A DNA stretch of 64,000 bases from Microbacterium sp. ABRD28 (GCF_003850245.1 NZ_CP031015.1:2976001-3040000); one strand, 5' to 3'. Shown: positions 34,217-44,784, counted from the first letter of the stretch. Numbers and translations are program-made. Notes: generated from the letters alone by a model not told the origin.

Positions 34217-35272
34217 TCAGCCGGACGTCTTCGACGCCGGCCGCGGCAGCAGGTCAGCGGTGTGGTAGGCGAAGACGAGTCGCGCCGGCACCCGCCCGGT
34301 GAGGACTTCCTCCACCGCCTCGTTGACGTCCTCGAGATCCCGCTCCTCGGCGATCACCCGTGTCCTTCCTGCGGCATGCAGATCGAAGACTTCCGCAAGA
34401 TCCTGCCGCGTCCCCACGATCGAGCCGACGACGCTGATCCCGCGAAGGACTGTGTCGAACACCGGCAGGGTGTACTCCCCGCCCGCGGGCAACGCCACCA
34501 GCACCAGGCGTCCCCCGCGATTGAGGGCGTCGAATGCCTGGCGAGTCACCTCCGGTGCAACGGCGAGCACGATCGCGACGTCCGCGCCGCCGAGTTCCGC
34601 GATCATCGCCACCGGATCGTCCGTCGATGCGTTCACGACATGATCGGCACCCAGATCTTCAGCGAGCGCGAGTTTGTCGCCGGTGACGTCGACAGCGATC
34701 ACCTTGGCCCCGACCAACCGGGCGTACTGCACAGCCAGATGCCCGAGTCCCCCGACGCCGAAGATCGCCACGGTCTCGTCCGGTCGAACACGGGCGTTCT
34801 TCACGGCCGCATACGTCGTCACCCCCGCGCAGGTGAGCGGCGCGGCATCCACGGGATGAACGCCGTCGGGGACGGAAACGACGAAGCGCGCGTCGGCGAC
34901 CAGGTATTCGGCGTATCCGCCCGACACCGAGAATCCCGTGTTCGCCTGGCTGACGCAGAGATCCTCGCGCCCATCGATGCAGTAGCGGCAGCGACCGCAT
35001 GCCCGTCCGAGCCACGGCACGGCAACGCGCTGGCCCACTCGAGGCTCGGTCACGCCGGCACCGTGCCCCTCGACGATCCCCACCGCCTCGTGTCCGGGGA
35101 TCAGCGGGAAGGTCGCGGCCACCGGCCAATCGCCGTTCATCGCATGGATGTCGGTGTGGCACAGCCCGCACGTCTCGACGCGCAGGAGCACCTGACCGGG
35201 CCCCGGTTCGGGAACCGGAAGCTCCTCCACCTGCGCCGACGCACCGGCACGACTGACGACTGCTGCTTTCAC
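34217..35272 (-). CDS. adhP: Zinc-dependent alcohol dehydrogenase (AdhP type)
   Basis: 351 residues. Catalytic-zinc site CGLCHTDIHAMNGDW and GHEAVGIVEGHGAGV; structural-zinc cysteines in GRACGRCRYCIDGREDLC; NAD(P) loop FGVGGLGHLAVQYARLVGAKV. This is the propanol-preferring alcohol dehydrogenase group, oxidising primary alcohols or reducing aldehydes with NAD(H). It is divergent from the universal stress protein gene, with a GGGACC-type box (35330-35343) between them, so it may belong to the same stress regulon. Confidence 0.92.
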   Translation of the reverse strand: MKAAVVSRAGASAQVEELPVPEPGPGQVLLRVETCGLCHTDIHAMNGDWPVAATFPLIPGHEAVGIVEGHGAGVTEPRVGQRVAVPWLGRACGRCRYCIDGREDLCVSQANTGFSVSGGYAEYLVADARFVVSVPDGVHPVDAAPLTCAGVTTYAAVKNARVRPDETVAIFGVGGLGHLAVQYARLVGAKVIAVDVTGDKLALAEDLGADHVVNASTDDPVAMIAELGGADVAIVLAVAPEVTRQAFDALNRGGRLVLVALPAGGEYTLPVFDTVLRGISVVGSIVGTRQDLAEVFDLHAAGRTRVIAEERDLEDVNEAVEEVLTGRVPARLVFAYHTADLLPRPASKTSG

Positions 35273-35329
35273 GACTGGTCCTCCTCAGGCTGATGGAGGG
35301 AGTCTGCTCGTTCCCTCACGCGCGCCGGT

Positions 35330-35343
35330 GGGACCTTCGACCC
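35330..35343. promoter_or_regulatory. DosR-type box 1
   Basis: GGGACCTTCGACCC, 58 bp upstream of the adhP start on one side and 35 bp before the stress-protein ATG on the other. One of six such sequences in this island. It resembles the mycobacterial DosR consensus core GGGACT..AGTCCC with a GACCC right arm. Confidence 0.6.
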
Positions 35344-35377
35344 CCGAGGAGAACGGATCGCGCACGACGATGGCCGC

Positions 35378-35923
35378 ATGCGCGCCTCCCAGACCGACAC
35401 CGCTGTCTCACCCGCCCCCGGTGAAGAGTCCCTCCCCTGGTCGCAACCGGGGATCCTCGTGGGGGTCGACGGCTCGGAATCCGCCGCCGCTGCGCTGGAA
35501 TATGCGGTCGAGATCGCCCCGAAACTGGGGCTGCCCGTGCATGCCATGGCCGTCTGGGACGATCCGGGTCTGATCTGGGGAGACGCCCCCACGCCCGACG
35601 ACGGCACGGACTACGAGGCGCTGGCACGCGATCTCGCGTCCCGCGCTGCCCTGGAGATCTTCCCGGCGGGGCCGCCACCGTGGCTGACCACCGGGACGCG
35701 CCGCGGCACGGCCGAGCACACGCTCGTCGACGCGTCGGAGCACGCGGCGATGCTGGTGCTGGGCTCACACGGCCGCAGTCGGATCGGCAGCCTCTTCCTC
35801 GGGTCTGTGAGCGCGGTGTGCGCCTCGCACGCGGCCTGTCCGGTGATGATCGTCCGCCACCGCCCGCGCCGCGGCACATCGTCGACGCCGGAGACGACGA
35901 CAGCGGGTGGCGACCGTGTCTGA
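35378..35923 (+). CDS. Universal stress protein (single domain)
   Basis: 181 residues. One UspA domain: LVGVDGSESAAAALEYAVEIA at the start, and the ATP-binding signature LGSHGRSRIGSLFLGSVSAVCASHAACPVMIV (G-2x-G-9x-G-S), so an ATP-binding type. USPs of this kind are core members of DosR regulons. A GGGACC-type box lies 35 bp upstream. Its last 17 bp overlap the start of the next gene. Confidence 0.9.
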   Translation: MRASQTDTAVSPAPGEESLPWSQPGILVGVDGSESAAAALEYAVEIAPKLGLPVHAMAVWDDPGLIWGDAPTPDDGTDYEALARDLASRAALEIFPAGPPPWLTTGTRRGTAEHTLVDASEHAAMLVLGSHGRSRIGSLFLGSVSAVCASHAACPVMIVRHRPRRGTSSTPETTTAGGDRV

Positions 35924-36392
35924 CGATGTGCGCGTCGTCCGGCACGAGGCTGAGCTCACGGCGGGTGTTCGCCGACGCGTGGCGATGTCGGAACTGACCG
36001 ACTTCTTCGCCGCGGCCTACACCGAGACAGCCAGAGCTTTGGAGGAGCAGGGGACGGCCCCGATCGGACCGCCGTTCGGAAAGTACTACGGGGTACCCGA
36101 CACGACCGTCGACGTCGAGGCGGGCTTTCCCGTTGCGGGGACGGTGCGCCCGCAGGGGAACGTCCACCCCGGGGAGCTCCCGGCGGGCCTGGTCGCAGAG
36201 GTGATCCATGAGGGGTCCTACGACACCATGCATCAGACCTACGCGGCGGTGCAGCGACACTGCGACGCGGTCGGGTTGACACCGGGGCCGGTCTGTTGGG
36301 AGCAGTATCTGAGCGACCCCGAGGTCGAGCCTGATCCCGCGCGGTGGCGCACCCTGATCCGCTGGCCCGTCACCGATCCCCTCGGGGGGTGA
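35907..36392 (+). CDS. GyrI-like effector-binding domain protein
   Basis: 161 residues from a GTG at 35907 (GTG 35916 is the alternative). A lone GyrI/AraC-effector-binding (SRPBCC-like) domain without DNA-binding region: the PPFGKYYG block, VAEVIHEGSYDTMHQTYAAVQRHC and WEQYLSDPEVEPD fit the family. It probably binds a small hydrophobic molecule. The gene overlaps the stress-protein gene in front and the hydrolase gene behind by 23 bp (convergent). Confidence 0.78.
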   Translation: MATVSDDVRVVRHEAELTAGVRRRVAMSELTDFFAAAYTETARALEEQGTAPIGPPFGKYYGVPDTTVDVEAGFPVAGTVRPQGNVHPGELPAGLVAEVIHEGSYDTMHQTYAAVQRHCDAVGLTPGPVCWEQYLSDPEVEPDPARWRTLIRWPVTDPLGG

Positions 36393-37275
36393 GCAACGCG
36401 TCCTGGTAGAACGCGATCACTCGCTCACGCCACTGGTGACGGTCGGTGGTCAGGGCGCCGGTATGGTCGGCACCCGACGCCACCCACACCGATACCTGCG
36501 AAGGAGCGGCGGCCGCCAGGCGTTCGGCGACGAGTTGTTCGTCGGCTACCGTTCCCGCAGCGATCATCAGCACCTCGGTGTGCTGCGGGAGCATGCGAAC
36601 GGCGTCGTCGAGAGAACCCGGCATCTCGGCGGGGCTGAGCAGATCGGTGAGAGTGAACGTGCCGGCATCCAGCAGATTCTGCAGGCTCCCTCGCAGCCCG
36701 TAGGTCTCCGAAAGCCACCATTTGTCCGCCGCAACCCTCCCGGTCGCCCCCTCCGCCACGACAGCGCGGATGCGGGGGTCGGACGAGGCCGCACCGATCG
36801 CTTCCTCACCCCCCATCGACAGTCCGAGCACGCCGACGGCGGCGATGGGCGGGTGCGCGCGGCCGAGCACCTCGTCCACGGCCGCGGTGATGTCCTCGTC
36901 GCCGTACCAGCCCAGCTCCATGCCGTGTCCTTCGCTGAGACCGTGACCCCGTGCGTCGGTGGCGAGAACGCTGAAACCCGCCTCGTTCAAGACCCGAGCA
37001 TGCGCCTCGACGTCATTGGCCGTCGACCCGGCGCCGTGTCTTACGATCACCGCCGCTCCGTTGTCTCCGGCGAGGAACCATCCCGCGAACATCACTCCCG
37101 CCTCCGAGGAGAAGCGCACCTCCTGTGCACCGTCGGGTGTGCCCGGCCGGACGGGGTGGGGCGGGTGAGCCGCGGCGAGCGCGATGGACGAGCTGTAAAC
37201 CCCCGACGCGAGCAGGACGACAAGGGCGGGGATGACGGCGAGCGACCACCAGCGAAGCGAGCGCGTCAGGGCCAC
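36370..37275 (-). CDS. Membrane-anchored alpha/beta hydrolase
   Basis: 301 residues. An N-terminal signal-anchor helix (SLAVIPALVVLLASGVYSSSIALAAA) is followed by an alpha/beta-hydrolase domain with the nucleophile elbow GLSMGGEEA (Ser at the centre), the oxyanion HGAGS segment and a late catalytic ASGADHTGAL histidine. It probably acts outside the membrane on an ester or peptide. The substrate is unknown. Confidence 0.83.
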   Translation of the reverse strand: MALTRSLRWWSLAVIPALVVLLASGVYSSSIALAAAHPPHPVRPGTPDGAQEVRFSSEAGVMFAGWFLAGDNGAAVIVRHGAGSTANDVEAHARVLNEAGFSVLATDARGHGLSEGHGMELGWYGDEDITAAVDEVLGRAHPPIAAVGVLGLSMGGEEAIGAASSDPRIRAVVAEGATGRVAADKWWLSETYGLRGSLQNLLDAGTFTLTDLLSPAEMPGSLDDAVRMLPQHTEVLMIAAGTVADEQLVAERLAAAAPSQVSVWVASGADHTGALTTDRHQWRERVIAFYQDALLTPRGDR

Positions 37276-37353
37276 CGCCGATCAGGCCGAGCGAGCCCCA
37301 GAGGAGCGGGTGTCCGCCGCGGTGATCATCAGCCACCAACGCCGGCACCCCGA

Positions 37354-38019
37354 TCAGGCCGACGGGACGATGAGCCGATTGTCGACATCGGTGACGTGCG
37401 GCGTAGCCCACGCGGCACGTGTCGCTTCCTCGCGCTCGGTCCAGGTGGACACGGTGCCGGTGAGGGTGACCGTCGTACCCATCACCGCGACATCGATCTG
37501 TCGCGCCTGCAGCAGTGCTTTTCGCGATATCGCTCGCCGAATGCGATCCTCGGTGTCCGCGCTGGCCGGACGCTCCCGCAGAGTGATCATGTTGTCGACG
37601 GTGGAGACGCCCCGGAGGAGCTGCACGGCCCGCGTCGCGGCGTAGCGCTCGGAGTTTCCCCGCACCTCCCCGATGAGGGTGACGTCATGGCCGTGGACGA
37701 TCGCCTGCACCGAGTCGGGCACGGTGATCGCCGCACGCAGGGCGCGCTCGACCTCTTTGGCGACGTCCGCTTGCGTCACCGGCCACTTGGTCCGCGGATG
37801 CACCGTCAGCGCATCGACGAGCGTGCGAACGCCGCGGACCCGAAGCGCTGCCTTCGTCGCTGCCCGTCGCTCGGCGTTCGTCGCCACCTCGCCGGAGAGC
37901 GTGACCGCGCCGCCACGCACGGAGACGCCGATCTCGGCAGCATCCAGGTCGGGATTCCCTTCCAGCTCCGCTTCGACGTCCGTCTTCACGATGAGATCGT
38001 GCTCCGTCTTTGTGGCCAT
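37354..38019 (-). CDS. Triple BON-domain protein
   Basis: 221 residues, three successive BON domains at about 7-75, 80-147 and 153-220, each with the VTL.G.V pattern (GGAVTLSGEVATNAERRAA, GHDVTLIGEVRGNSERYAA, GTTVTLTGTVSTWTEREEA). BON domains bind phospholipid or envelope surfaces and occur in osmotic and stress proteins. No signal peptide is seen. A candidate DosR-type box sits 61 bp upstream. The 78-bp spacer to the hydrolase gene shows nothing. Confidence 0.88.
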   Translation of the reverse strand: MATKTEHDLIVKTDVEAELEGNPDLDAAEIGVSVRGGAVTLSGEVATNAERRAATKAALRVRGVRTLVDALTVHPRTKWPVTQADVAKEVERALRAAITVPDSVQAIVHGHDVTLIGEVRGNSERYAATRAVQLLRGVSTVDNMITLRERPASADTEDRIRRAISRKALLQARQIDVAVMGTTVTLTGTVSTWTEREEATRAAWATPHVTDVDNRLIVPSA

Positions 38020-38079
38020 GGTGAGCTTCTCTTTCCTTGGGGGGCGAGGTCATCGTGCACCTCCGCCCCTCGGCCGCTC

Positions 38080-38093
38080 GGGTCGTTGGTCCT
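38080..38093. promoter_or_regulatory. DosR-type box 2
   Basis: On the minus strand this reads AGGACCAACGACCC, 12 of 14 identical to the box at 41565. It sits in the divergent spacer between the BON gene (61 bp from its start) and the histidine kinase gene (103 bp from its start). Confidence 0.5.
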
Positions 38094-38156
38094 GCGACGG
38101 GCGGTGATCGCCATGGGTGCAGCCTGCGCCTTGTCGCCGCACCTGCGGCGGAGTAG

Positions 38157-39884
<1,728 letters not shown>

Positions 39885-40054
39885 TGCGCAACGGCCACGA
39901 GACGCCACAGCACGGGGAGACGCCCGTCGTCGCGGTCGCGCCTCCCCTGGCTGCGGCAGCCTGGTGTCATGACGCAGCCCGTCACGACACGTCCGAAACG
40001 GCTGCGCGGGTGCGACCCGCGCTGTCACGATAGGCGCACGCAGCCGCCCTCCTC

Positions 40055-40068
40055 GGGACGAAAGTCTC
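40055..40068. promoter_or_regulatory. DosR-type box 3, without an adjacent gene start
   Basis: GGGACGAAAGTCTC in the 226-bp space between the convergent kinase and metallo-beta-lactamase genes. It matches the mycobacterial core GGGACTAAAGTCCC at 12 of 14 positions, yet no recognised gene begins nearby. It may be chance or may drive an unannotated RNA. Confidence 0.35.
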
Positions 40069-40110
40069 TCCGGCGCCCGGCCCGGTGAGACGCGAAGGGT
40101 GGGCCACGGT

Positions 40111-41508
40111 TCAGATCGTCACCTTCTCCCCCTGCTCGGGGACGCGCGCAGCCCAGTGGAGTTCGCGCTCGATGCGCAGTCGCAGCGCATCGGCGGCCGC
40201 GGGCTCACCGTGGGTGACGTAGACCATGCTCGGCCGCGATCCGGTCCTCATCCAGTCGATCGTCTGACGGGCGTCGGCATGAGCCGACATGGTGTGCAGA
40301 TGGTGCACCTCTGCGCGGACGGCGACGTCTTTTCCGAAGATCCTGAGGGTGTCGGCACCCGCGAGCAGTGCAGCGCCTCGTGTTCCTCCCGCTTGGAATC
40401 CGGTGAGGACGATGGCGTTCTTGGGGTCGGGCCCGTATGCGACGAGGTGATGCAGCACCCGGCCGCCGGTCAGCATCCCGCTGGCGGAGATGATGATCAT
40501 CGGACCGCCGCGGAGATTCAGGAGCTTGGAGTCGTCGACGCTCCTGATCATCGTCGCGAGGTCGTACATGCGATCGAGTTCGGCCTGGTCGATCCGGTGT
40601 TCCGCGGCGTGTCGTCGATACACGTCCACGACGCTGACGGCCATCGGACTGTTGACGAAGATCGGGATGTCGGGGATTTCGCCGGCCGCCCGCAGGCGAG
40701 AGAGGTGAAGGAGGATCGTCTCCGTGCGCCCCACGGCGAAAGCCGGTATCAGAACGACGCCACCGGCTGCCGCGACCCTTCGCACGATCTCTCCGAGAAC
40801 GACCTGCGGATCGGCCAATCCGTGGGAGTGATCGCCGTAGGTCGATTCCGTCACCAGGATGTCGCACGTCCCGAGCTCTTCCGGTGGCGGCATCAGCGGG
40901 TCATCCGGTCGTCCGAGATCGCCGGTGAATCGGACGACTCTGTCGCCGAGGCGCAGCGCGACCCCCGCCGCGCCGAGGATGTGTCCGGCGCGGATGAGAG
41001 AGAACTCGAACTCGTCGCCGATCCTCTGCGGCTCGTGGAAGGCCACGGGGTCCATCAGATGCATCGCCCGCTCGACGTCGTGCGTGTCGTAGAGCGGGCG
41101 CGGATGCTCGTGCCGAGACCATCCGCCCCGGGCGGCCGCCCGCGCTTCCTCCTCCAGGAGGTGGGCGCTGTCGGGAAGGAGGATCCCGCAGAGCTCCGCC
41201 GTGCCCTCGCTCGCGAAGATCGGGCCGTCGAAGCCGTCACGGACGAGAGCCGGCAGGTAGCCGGAGTGATCGAGGTGGGCGTGCGTCAGGATCACCGCAT
41301 CGATCGAACTCGGATCGATGGGGAAGGGCGCGCGATTGCGCGCCCGCAGCACCTTGAAGCCCTGGAAGAGCCCGCAGTCGACCAAGACCCGGCGACCCGC
41401 ACGCTCGACGAGGAACCGCGATCCCGTCACGGTGTCGGCCGCGCCGAGGAACCGGAGCGATCCTCCTGTCCCGGTCATGATGCGGTCCATGACCTCTGCA
41501 TCCGCCAT
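40111..41508 (-). CDS. MBL-fold beta-CASP metallohydrolase (RNA-processing type)
   Basis: 465 residues from the ATG at 41508, chosen for AGGAGAAGG just upstream; an ATG 30 bp earlier lacks one. Metallo-beta-lactamase motifs: HAHLDH (76-81), RAGHILGAAG and RFTGDLGRPDDP. The beta-CASP region shows IPAFAVGRTETIL and IIISASGMLTGGRVLHHL, and ends with motif C HGEPAAADAL. This combination is that of CPSF73-like exo/endoribonucleases, not beta-lactamases. It is divergent from pfkB with a strong DosR-type box between them, suggesting RNA turnover as part of the stress response. Confidence 0.88.
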   Translation of the reverse strand: MADAEVMDRIMTGTGGSLRFLGAADTVTGSRFLVERAGRRVLVDCGLFQGFKVLRARNRAPFPIDPSSIDAVILTHAHLDHSGYLPALVRDGFDGPIFASEGTAELCGILLPDSAHLLEEEARAAARGGWSRHEHPRPLYDTHDVERAMHLMDPVAFHEPQRIGDEFEFSLIRAGHILGAAGVALRLGDRVVRFTGDLGRPDDPLMPPPEELGTCDILVTESTYGDHSHGLADPQVVLGEIVRRVAAAGGVVLIPAFAVGRTETILLHLSRLRAAGEIPDIPIFVNSPMAVSVVDVYRRHAAEHRIDQAELDRMYDLATMIRSVDDSKLLNLRGGPMIIISASGMLTGGRVLHHLVAYGPDPKNAIVLTGFQAGGTRGAALLAGADTLRIFGKDVAVRAEVHHLHTMSAHADARQTIDWMRTGSRPSMVYVTHGEPAAADALRLRIERELHWAARVPEQGEKVTI

Positions 41509-41564
41509 GACGCCTTCTCCTGTGCTCTCGTCGTCCATACAAGCGAGGGCGCGGGCGTGAGGAG

Positions 41565-41578
41565 GGGACCAAAGACCC
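41565..41578. promoter_or_regulatory. DosR-type box 4 (best match)
   Basis: GGGACCAAAGACCC in the divergent spacer between the metallohydrolase (57 bp from its start) and pfkB (62 bp from its start). The flanking GG on both sides extends the dyad. Its placement suits dual activation. Confidence 0.65.
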
Positions 41579-41639
41579 GGGAGCGGGGCGACCGCCGATA
41601 GACGCTGATGTCGCCGTCACGGCCGGGCAGGAGGACGCC

Positions 41640-42617
41640 ATGCACCCCGCAGCAATCGTGACGCTCACCATGAACCCCGCCCTCGACGTGTCCACCTGCA
41701 TCGACCGGCTCGAGCCGGAGCGGAAGCTGCGGTGCGATCGGCCCCAGTACGATCCGGGCGGAGGCGGGGTGAACGTCAGCAGAACCATCCGACAGCTGAA
41801 CGGACGGTCGCTGGCGATCTGCGCGCTGGGAGGGCCGTCGGCTGACACGTACCTCGGTCTGCTCGAGCGAGAAGGCGTGGAAACCGTCATCGTTCCCATC
41901 GGGGGGACGACCCGCCAGAGCTTCACGGTCACGGAGACCACCACGGCGTGCCAGTACCGGTTCATCCTGCCCGGCCCGGCTCTGACGGAAGCGGAGTGGC
42001 GGCGCTGCCTGCAGATCGCGGTGGAGCGGAGCCCACGCGAGGGATACCTCGTCGCCAGCGGCAGCCTCCCGCCCGGCGTGCCGACCGACTTCTACGCACA
42101 GCTGTCGAAGGCCGCAGTCCGTCACGGGAGCCGGGTGGTCATCGACACGGCGGGCCCGGCCCTGGCGGCAGCCCTCGACGCGGGGGTCTTCCTCATTAAG
42201 CCGAGCCGCGACGAGCTGGCGCACCTCGCCGGGATCGATCCCGGGTCGTCCCTTCCCGAACTCGTCGGCGTCGCCCGGTCGCTCATCCGTGCCGAACGCA
42301 CGGAGCTGGTCGCGCTCAGCCTGGGCCGGGAGGGGGCCGTCCTGATCTCGCGCGACACCGAGATCTTCATCCCCGTTCCCGAAGTCAGGGTGATCAGCAC
42401 CGTCGGGGCCGGCGACGCCTTCCTCGGCGGATTCATCTCGGCCCTCGCCACGGGCCGGGAACGGGGGGACGCGCTCCGGGTCGCCGTCGCAGCGGGAACG
42501 GCGACCGCAATGCGTCCGAGCACCGAGGTGTGTCGCAACGAGGACGTCGAACAGCTGCTGACACGTCTGACGCCCTCAGGGACTTTGTACCTTTCGCCGG
42601 AGCGCGGCTCGGCCTAG
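41640..42617 (+). CDS. pfkB: PfkB-type phosphofructokinase/hexose kinase
   Basis: 325 residues. Starts VTLTMNPALDVSTCIDRLEPERKLR, like the FruK/PfkB/LacC group. DPGGGGVNVSRTI is the substrate motif and STVGAGDAFLGGFISAL the DTxGAGD-type catalytic loop (Val replaces the usual Asp-Thr pair position). Mycobacterial PfkB (Rv2029c) is a DosR regulon member with the same family features, so phosphorylation of fructose 6-phosphate during slowed growth is the best guess; 1-phosphofructokinase is an alternative, but no fructose PTS gene is adjacent. AGGAGG ribosome site 6 bp upstream. Confidence 0.88.
   Translation: MHPAAIVTLTMNPALDVSTCIDRLEPERKLRCDRPQYDPGGGGVNVSRTIRQLNGRSLAICALGGPSADTYLGLLEREGVETVIVPIGGTTRQSFTVTETTTACQYRFILPGPALTEAEWRRCLQIAVERSPREGYLVASGSLPPGVPTDFYAQLSKAAVRHGSRVVIDTAGPALAAALDAGVFLIKPSRDELAHLAGIDPGSSLPELVGVARSLIRAERTELVALSLGREGAVLISRDTEIFIPVPEVRVISTVGAGDAFLGGFISALATGRERGDALRVAVAAGTATAMRPSTEVCRNEDVEQLLTRLTPSGTLYLSPERGSA
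42579..42592. promoter_or_regulatory. DosR-type box 5
   Basis: GGGACTTTGTACCT, lying inside the last codons of pfkB and 64 bp before the next stress-protein ATG. It is the copy closest to the mycobacterial GGGACTTT...CC half and could give the downstream genes their own promoter. Confidence 0.5.
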
Positions 42618-42655
42618 CCTCGACGCCACCCAGCTCTCGATACCGAAGGTCGCAC

Positions 42656-43495
42656 ATGGAATCGATCGTGCTCGGCTACGACGGCTCGCCGGCGTCGGTG
42701 GCCGCGCTGTCATGGGTAGCGGCGCGGGCTGCCCGCACGGTCGTCGGCGTCGATGTCGTGACGGTGATCTCGCGCTTCGCGCAGGAACGGAGTTCCGCCC
42801 TGCGACACCTCGGTAACGCCGAGGGCTTTCTTCGGGATCGCGTTCCCGGCATCGGGGTGCAGCTGCACCGGCTCGAAGGCGGCGTCGAGCCTGCCCTGAC
42901 CCTCATGAGCAGCAACGCCGATGTGGTGGTCCTCGGTGTGACCCTCGGCCGCCCGGTCCGCGCGGCTCTGTCGGGTGCGCTGCCGCTGCAGGTCAGCGCC
43001 CGCTCCCGTGCACCGGTCGTGCTCGTGCCTGCCGACTGGTCCGACCTCGGCGACCCCGTCACGGTGGGTGTGAGCGCGGACGACAGTTCGGATGCCGCCG
43101 TCGCCTTCGCCGCACGCGAGGCCGACCTCACGAGCGTCTCCCTGCGGTTGGTCCATGCCTGGCAGATGCCTCCTCCGTCCTTCGCGAGCGACGCGGTCCC
43201 CACGGTCGATGCCGTCATGGCTGAACACCGAGGCGTTCTGGACACGCGGATGCGCTGGGTCATCGCCCGTTATCCGAGCATGGGCCTCCGCAGCGACCTG
43301 GTGCGCGACCTCGCCGGACCGACGCTTCTCCGACACGCCGCGCACTCGTCTCTCCTGGTCATCGGAACTCATCACCGCGGCGTGGTGCAGGGCCGCCTGA
43401 GCGGATCCGTGGCCCAGGACCTGGTGTGGCGGGTGCCGTGTCCCCTCGCAGTCGTGCCCGCGGAGACGACGGATGATGAAGGAGAGGAAGACTGA
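42656..43495 (+). CDS. Tandem universal stress protein
   Basis: 279 residues, two UspA domains (1-135 and about 140-275), each with IVLGYDGSPAS/VTVGVSADDSSDA beginnings. The second ends VIGTHHRGVVQGRLSGSVAQDLVWRVPCPLAVV (G-2x-G-9x-G-S ATP loop preserved); the first has LGVTLGRPVRAALSGALPLQV, a degenerate loop. Tandem USPs are typical of DosR regulons. GAAGG lies 6 bp before the ATG, and box 5 lies upstream. The stop overlaps the next start by 1 bp (TGATG). Confidence 0.9.
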   Translation: MESIVLGYDGSPASVAALSWVAARAARTVVGVDVVTVISRFAQERSSALRHLGNAEGFLRDRVPGIGVQLHRLEGGVEPALTLMSSNADVVVLGVTLGRPVRAALSGALPLQVSARSRAPVVLVPADWSDLGDPVTVGVSADDSSDAAVAFAAREADLTSVSLRLVHAWQMPPPSFASDAVPTVDAVMAEHRGVLDTRMRWVIARYPSMGLRSDLVRDLAGPTLLRHAAHSSLLVIGTHHRGVVQGRLSGSVAQDLVWRVPCPLAVVPAETTDDEGEED

Positions 43496-43968
43496 TGCGC
43501 GCCATCCGAATCGCACTCATGACGGTCCAGACATTCATCGCACTGACCGCAGCGCTCGGGGGTGTCGCCCTCATCGTCGGCACGCTGTTGCCGTCCCTCG
43601 CGACTGTCTTCATGCCTCCCCTGGACTATCTGGCGGGCTCCCCGTTCTCCTCCTACCTCGTTCCGGGCCTGGCGCTCCTGCTGGTGGTGGGCGGGACACA
43701 GGCGGCCGCGCTGCTGCTCACGCTGATCCGCTCGCCGTGGTCTGCGGTCACCAGTGCGCTGGCGGGATTCGCCTGCCTCGCCTGGATCTTCGTGCAGATG
43801 ATCTACATCCCCTTCAGCGTGCTCCAGCTGGTGTACGCGGCGCTGGGGGGCATCGAGCTCGCGCTGACCATGTTGACACTGGGGATCTGGGACCAGCGGC
43901 ACGTGACCCACCGGTCGACCTTCGTCGCCGCCTCACGTTCCGAACCCGGACGCACGCACCGCGTCTGA
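43495..43968 (+). CDS. Four-helix membrane protein of unknown function
   Basis: 157 residues with four hydrophobic segments (TVQTFIALTAALGGVALIVGTLL, YLVPGLALLLVVGGTQAAALLLTLI, AVTSALAGFACLAWIFVQMIYI, LVYAALGGIELALTMLTLGIW). No recognised domain. It is translationally coupled to the tandem stress protein (1-bp overlap), so it is probably in the same response; its C terminus is short and basic. It converges with the response-regulator gene (2-bp gap). Confidence 0.75.
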   Translation: MRAIRIALMTVQTFIALTAALGGVALIVGTLLPSLATVFMPPLDYLAGSPFSSYLVPGLALLLVVGGTQAAALLLTLIRSPWSAVTSALAGFACLAWIFVQMIYIPFSVLQLVYAALGGIELALTMLTLGIWDQRHVTHRSTFVAASRSEPGRTHRV

Positions 43969-43970
43969 CG

Positions 43971-44618
43971 TCACCCGTCGGCGCGCTCCTGCGTGTGGTG
44001 CAGCTCCACGATGGCCGCCTGGGTGCGGCTGTCGACACCGAGCTTGCGAAGCAGCGACGAGACGTAGTTCTTGACCGTCTTCTCGGCGATGCCGAGGCGC
44101 TCACCGATCTGGCGGTTGGTCATGCCGTCCGCGATCAAGCGGAGGATCTGGCGCTCGCGCAGGCCGAGCGACCCCCATCGCGGGTCGTCGCTGTCGGCCT
44201 GGCTCCGAAGCGCCTGGGCCGAGCGCTGTCCCAGCGGACTGTCCACCAGGCGCCGTCCGGCGGCGATGGCGCGGATCGCCGCCACGAGCCCGGTTCCCCG
44301 GATGTCCTTCAGGACGTAACCGGCCGCACCGGCGAGCGTCGCAGCGTGCAGCGCCGCATCGTCGTCGAATGCGGTGAGGATCAGGCAGCGCACGTCGGGG
44401 AGACGCGACCCGATCTCCCGGCACAGATCGATCCCGTTCCCGTCAGGCAGATGGACATCGAGAACCGCGATGTCGGGGCGCGTCGCCTCGATGCGGCTGA
44501 GCCCATCACGGATTGTCCCCGCCTCGCCGATGACCTCGATGTCGGAATGAGCCTCGAGGATGTCGGCCAGCCCACGGCGGAGGATCTCGTGATCGTCGAC
44601 GAGGAAGACGCGGATCAT
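43971..44618 (-). CDS. devR: DosR/DevR-like NarL-family response regulator
   Basis: 215 residues from the ATG at 44618 with AAGGAG upstream. Receiver domain: acidic D8/D9, phospho-acceptor Asp54 in VLDVHLPDGNGI, T82 and K104. LuxR-type helix-turn-helix at ~150-210, with the recognition helix AEKTVKNYVSSLLRKLGV, whose lysines and asparagine are those used by mycobacterial DosR to read GGGAC half-sites. Overall similarity to DosR is visible throughout (FLVDDHE, RRGL, LPDGNGI.LCR, RCLILT, GYV.KDI.G). It likely binds the six GGGACC-type boxes here and is phosphorylated by the DosS-like kinase at 38196. Confidence 0.92.
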   Translation of the reverse strand: MIRVFLVDDHEILRRGLADILEAHSDIEVIGEAGTIRDGLSRIEATRPDIAVLDVHLPDGNGIDLCREIGSRLPDVRCLILTAFDDDAALHAATLAGAAGYVLKDIRGTGLVAAIRAIAAGRRLVDSPLGQRSAQALRSQADSDDPRWGSLGLRERQILRLIADGMTNRQIGERLGIAEKTVKNYVSSLLRKLGVDSRTQAAIVELHHTQERADG

Positions 44619-44716
44619 GACGGACTCCTTCCGGCTGAGCCCCGGATCCACGGCGATACGGGTCGGGCGTTGCGATCAAGGCTACGGTCGCGCAACCACC
44701 CAGAGAAGACCCGCAC

Positions 44717-44730
44717 GGGACCTTCGTTCC
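44717..44730. promoter_or_regulatory. DosR-type box 6
   Basis: GGGACCTTCGTTCC, 99 bp upstream of the response-regulator start and 55 bp before the pyridoxamine-oxidase-like start. It could serve autoregulation and activation of the divergent gene. Confidence 0.5.
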
Positions 44731-44784
44731 TCCTTCGCTTCGCGACAGGGGTTCGGATGGGAACCGGAACGGAAGGAGTCCCCC

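Noticed and set aside
40111..41508. Beta-lactamase (antibiotic resistance) reading of the MBL-fold gene
   Set aside because: Beta-CASP motifs (SGMLTGG, final HGEP) place it with RNA-processing nucleases.
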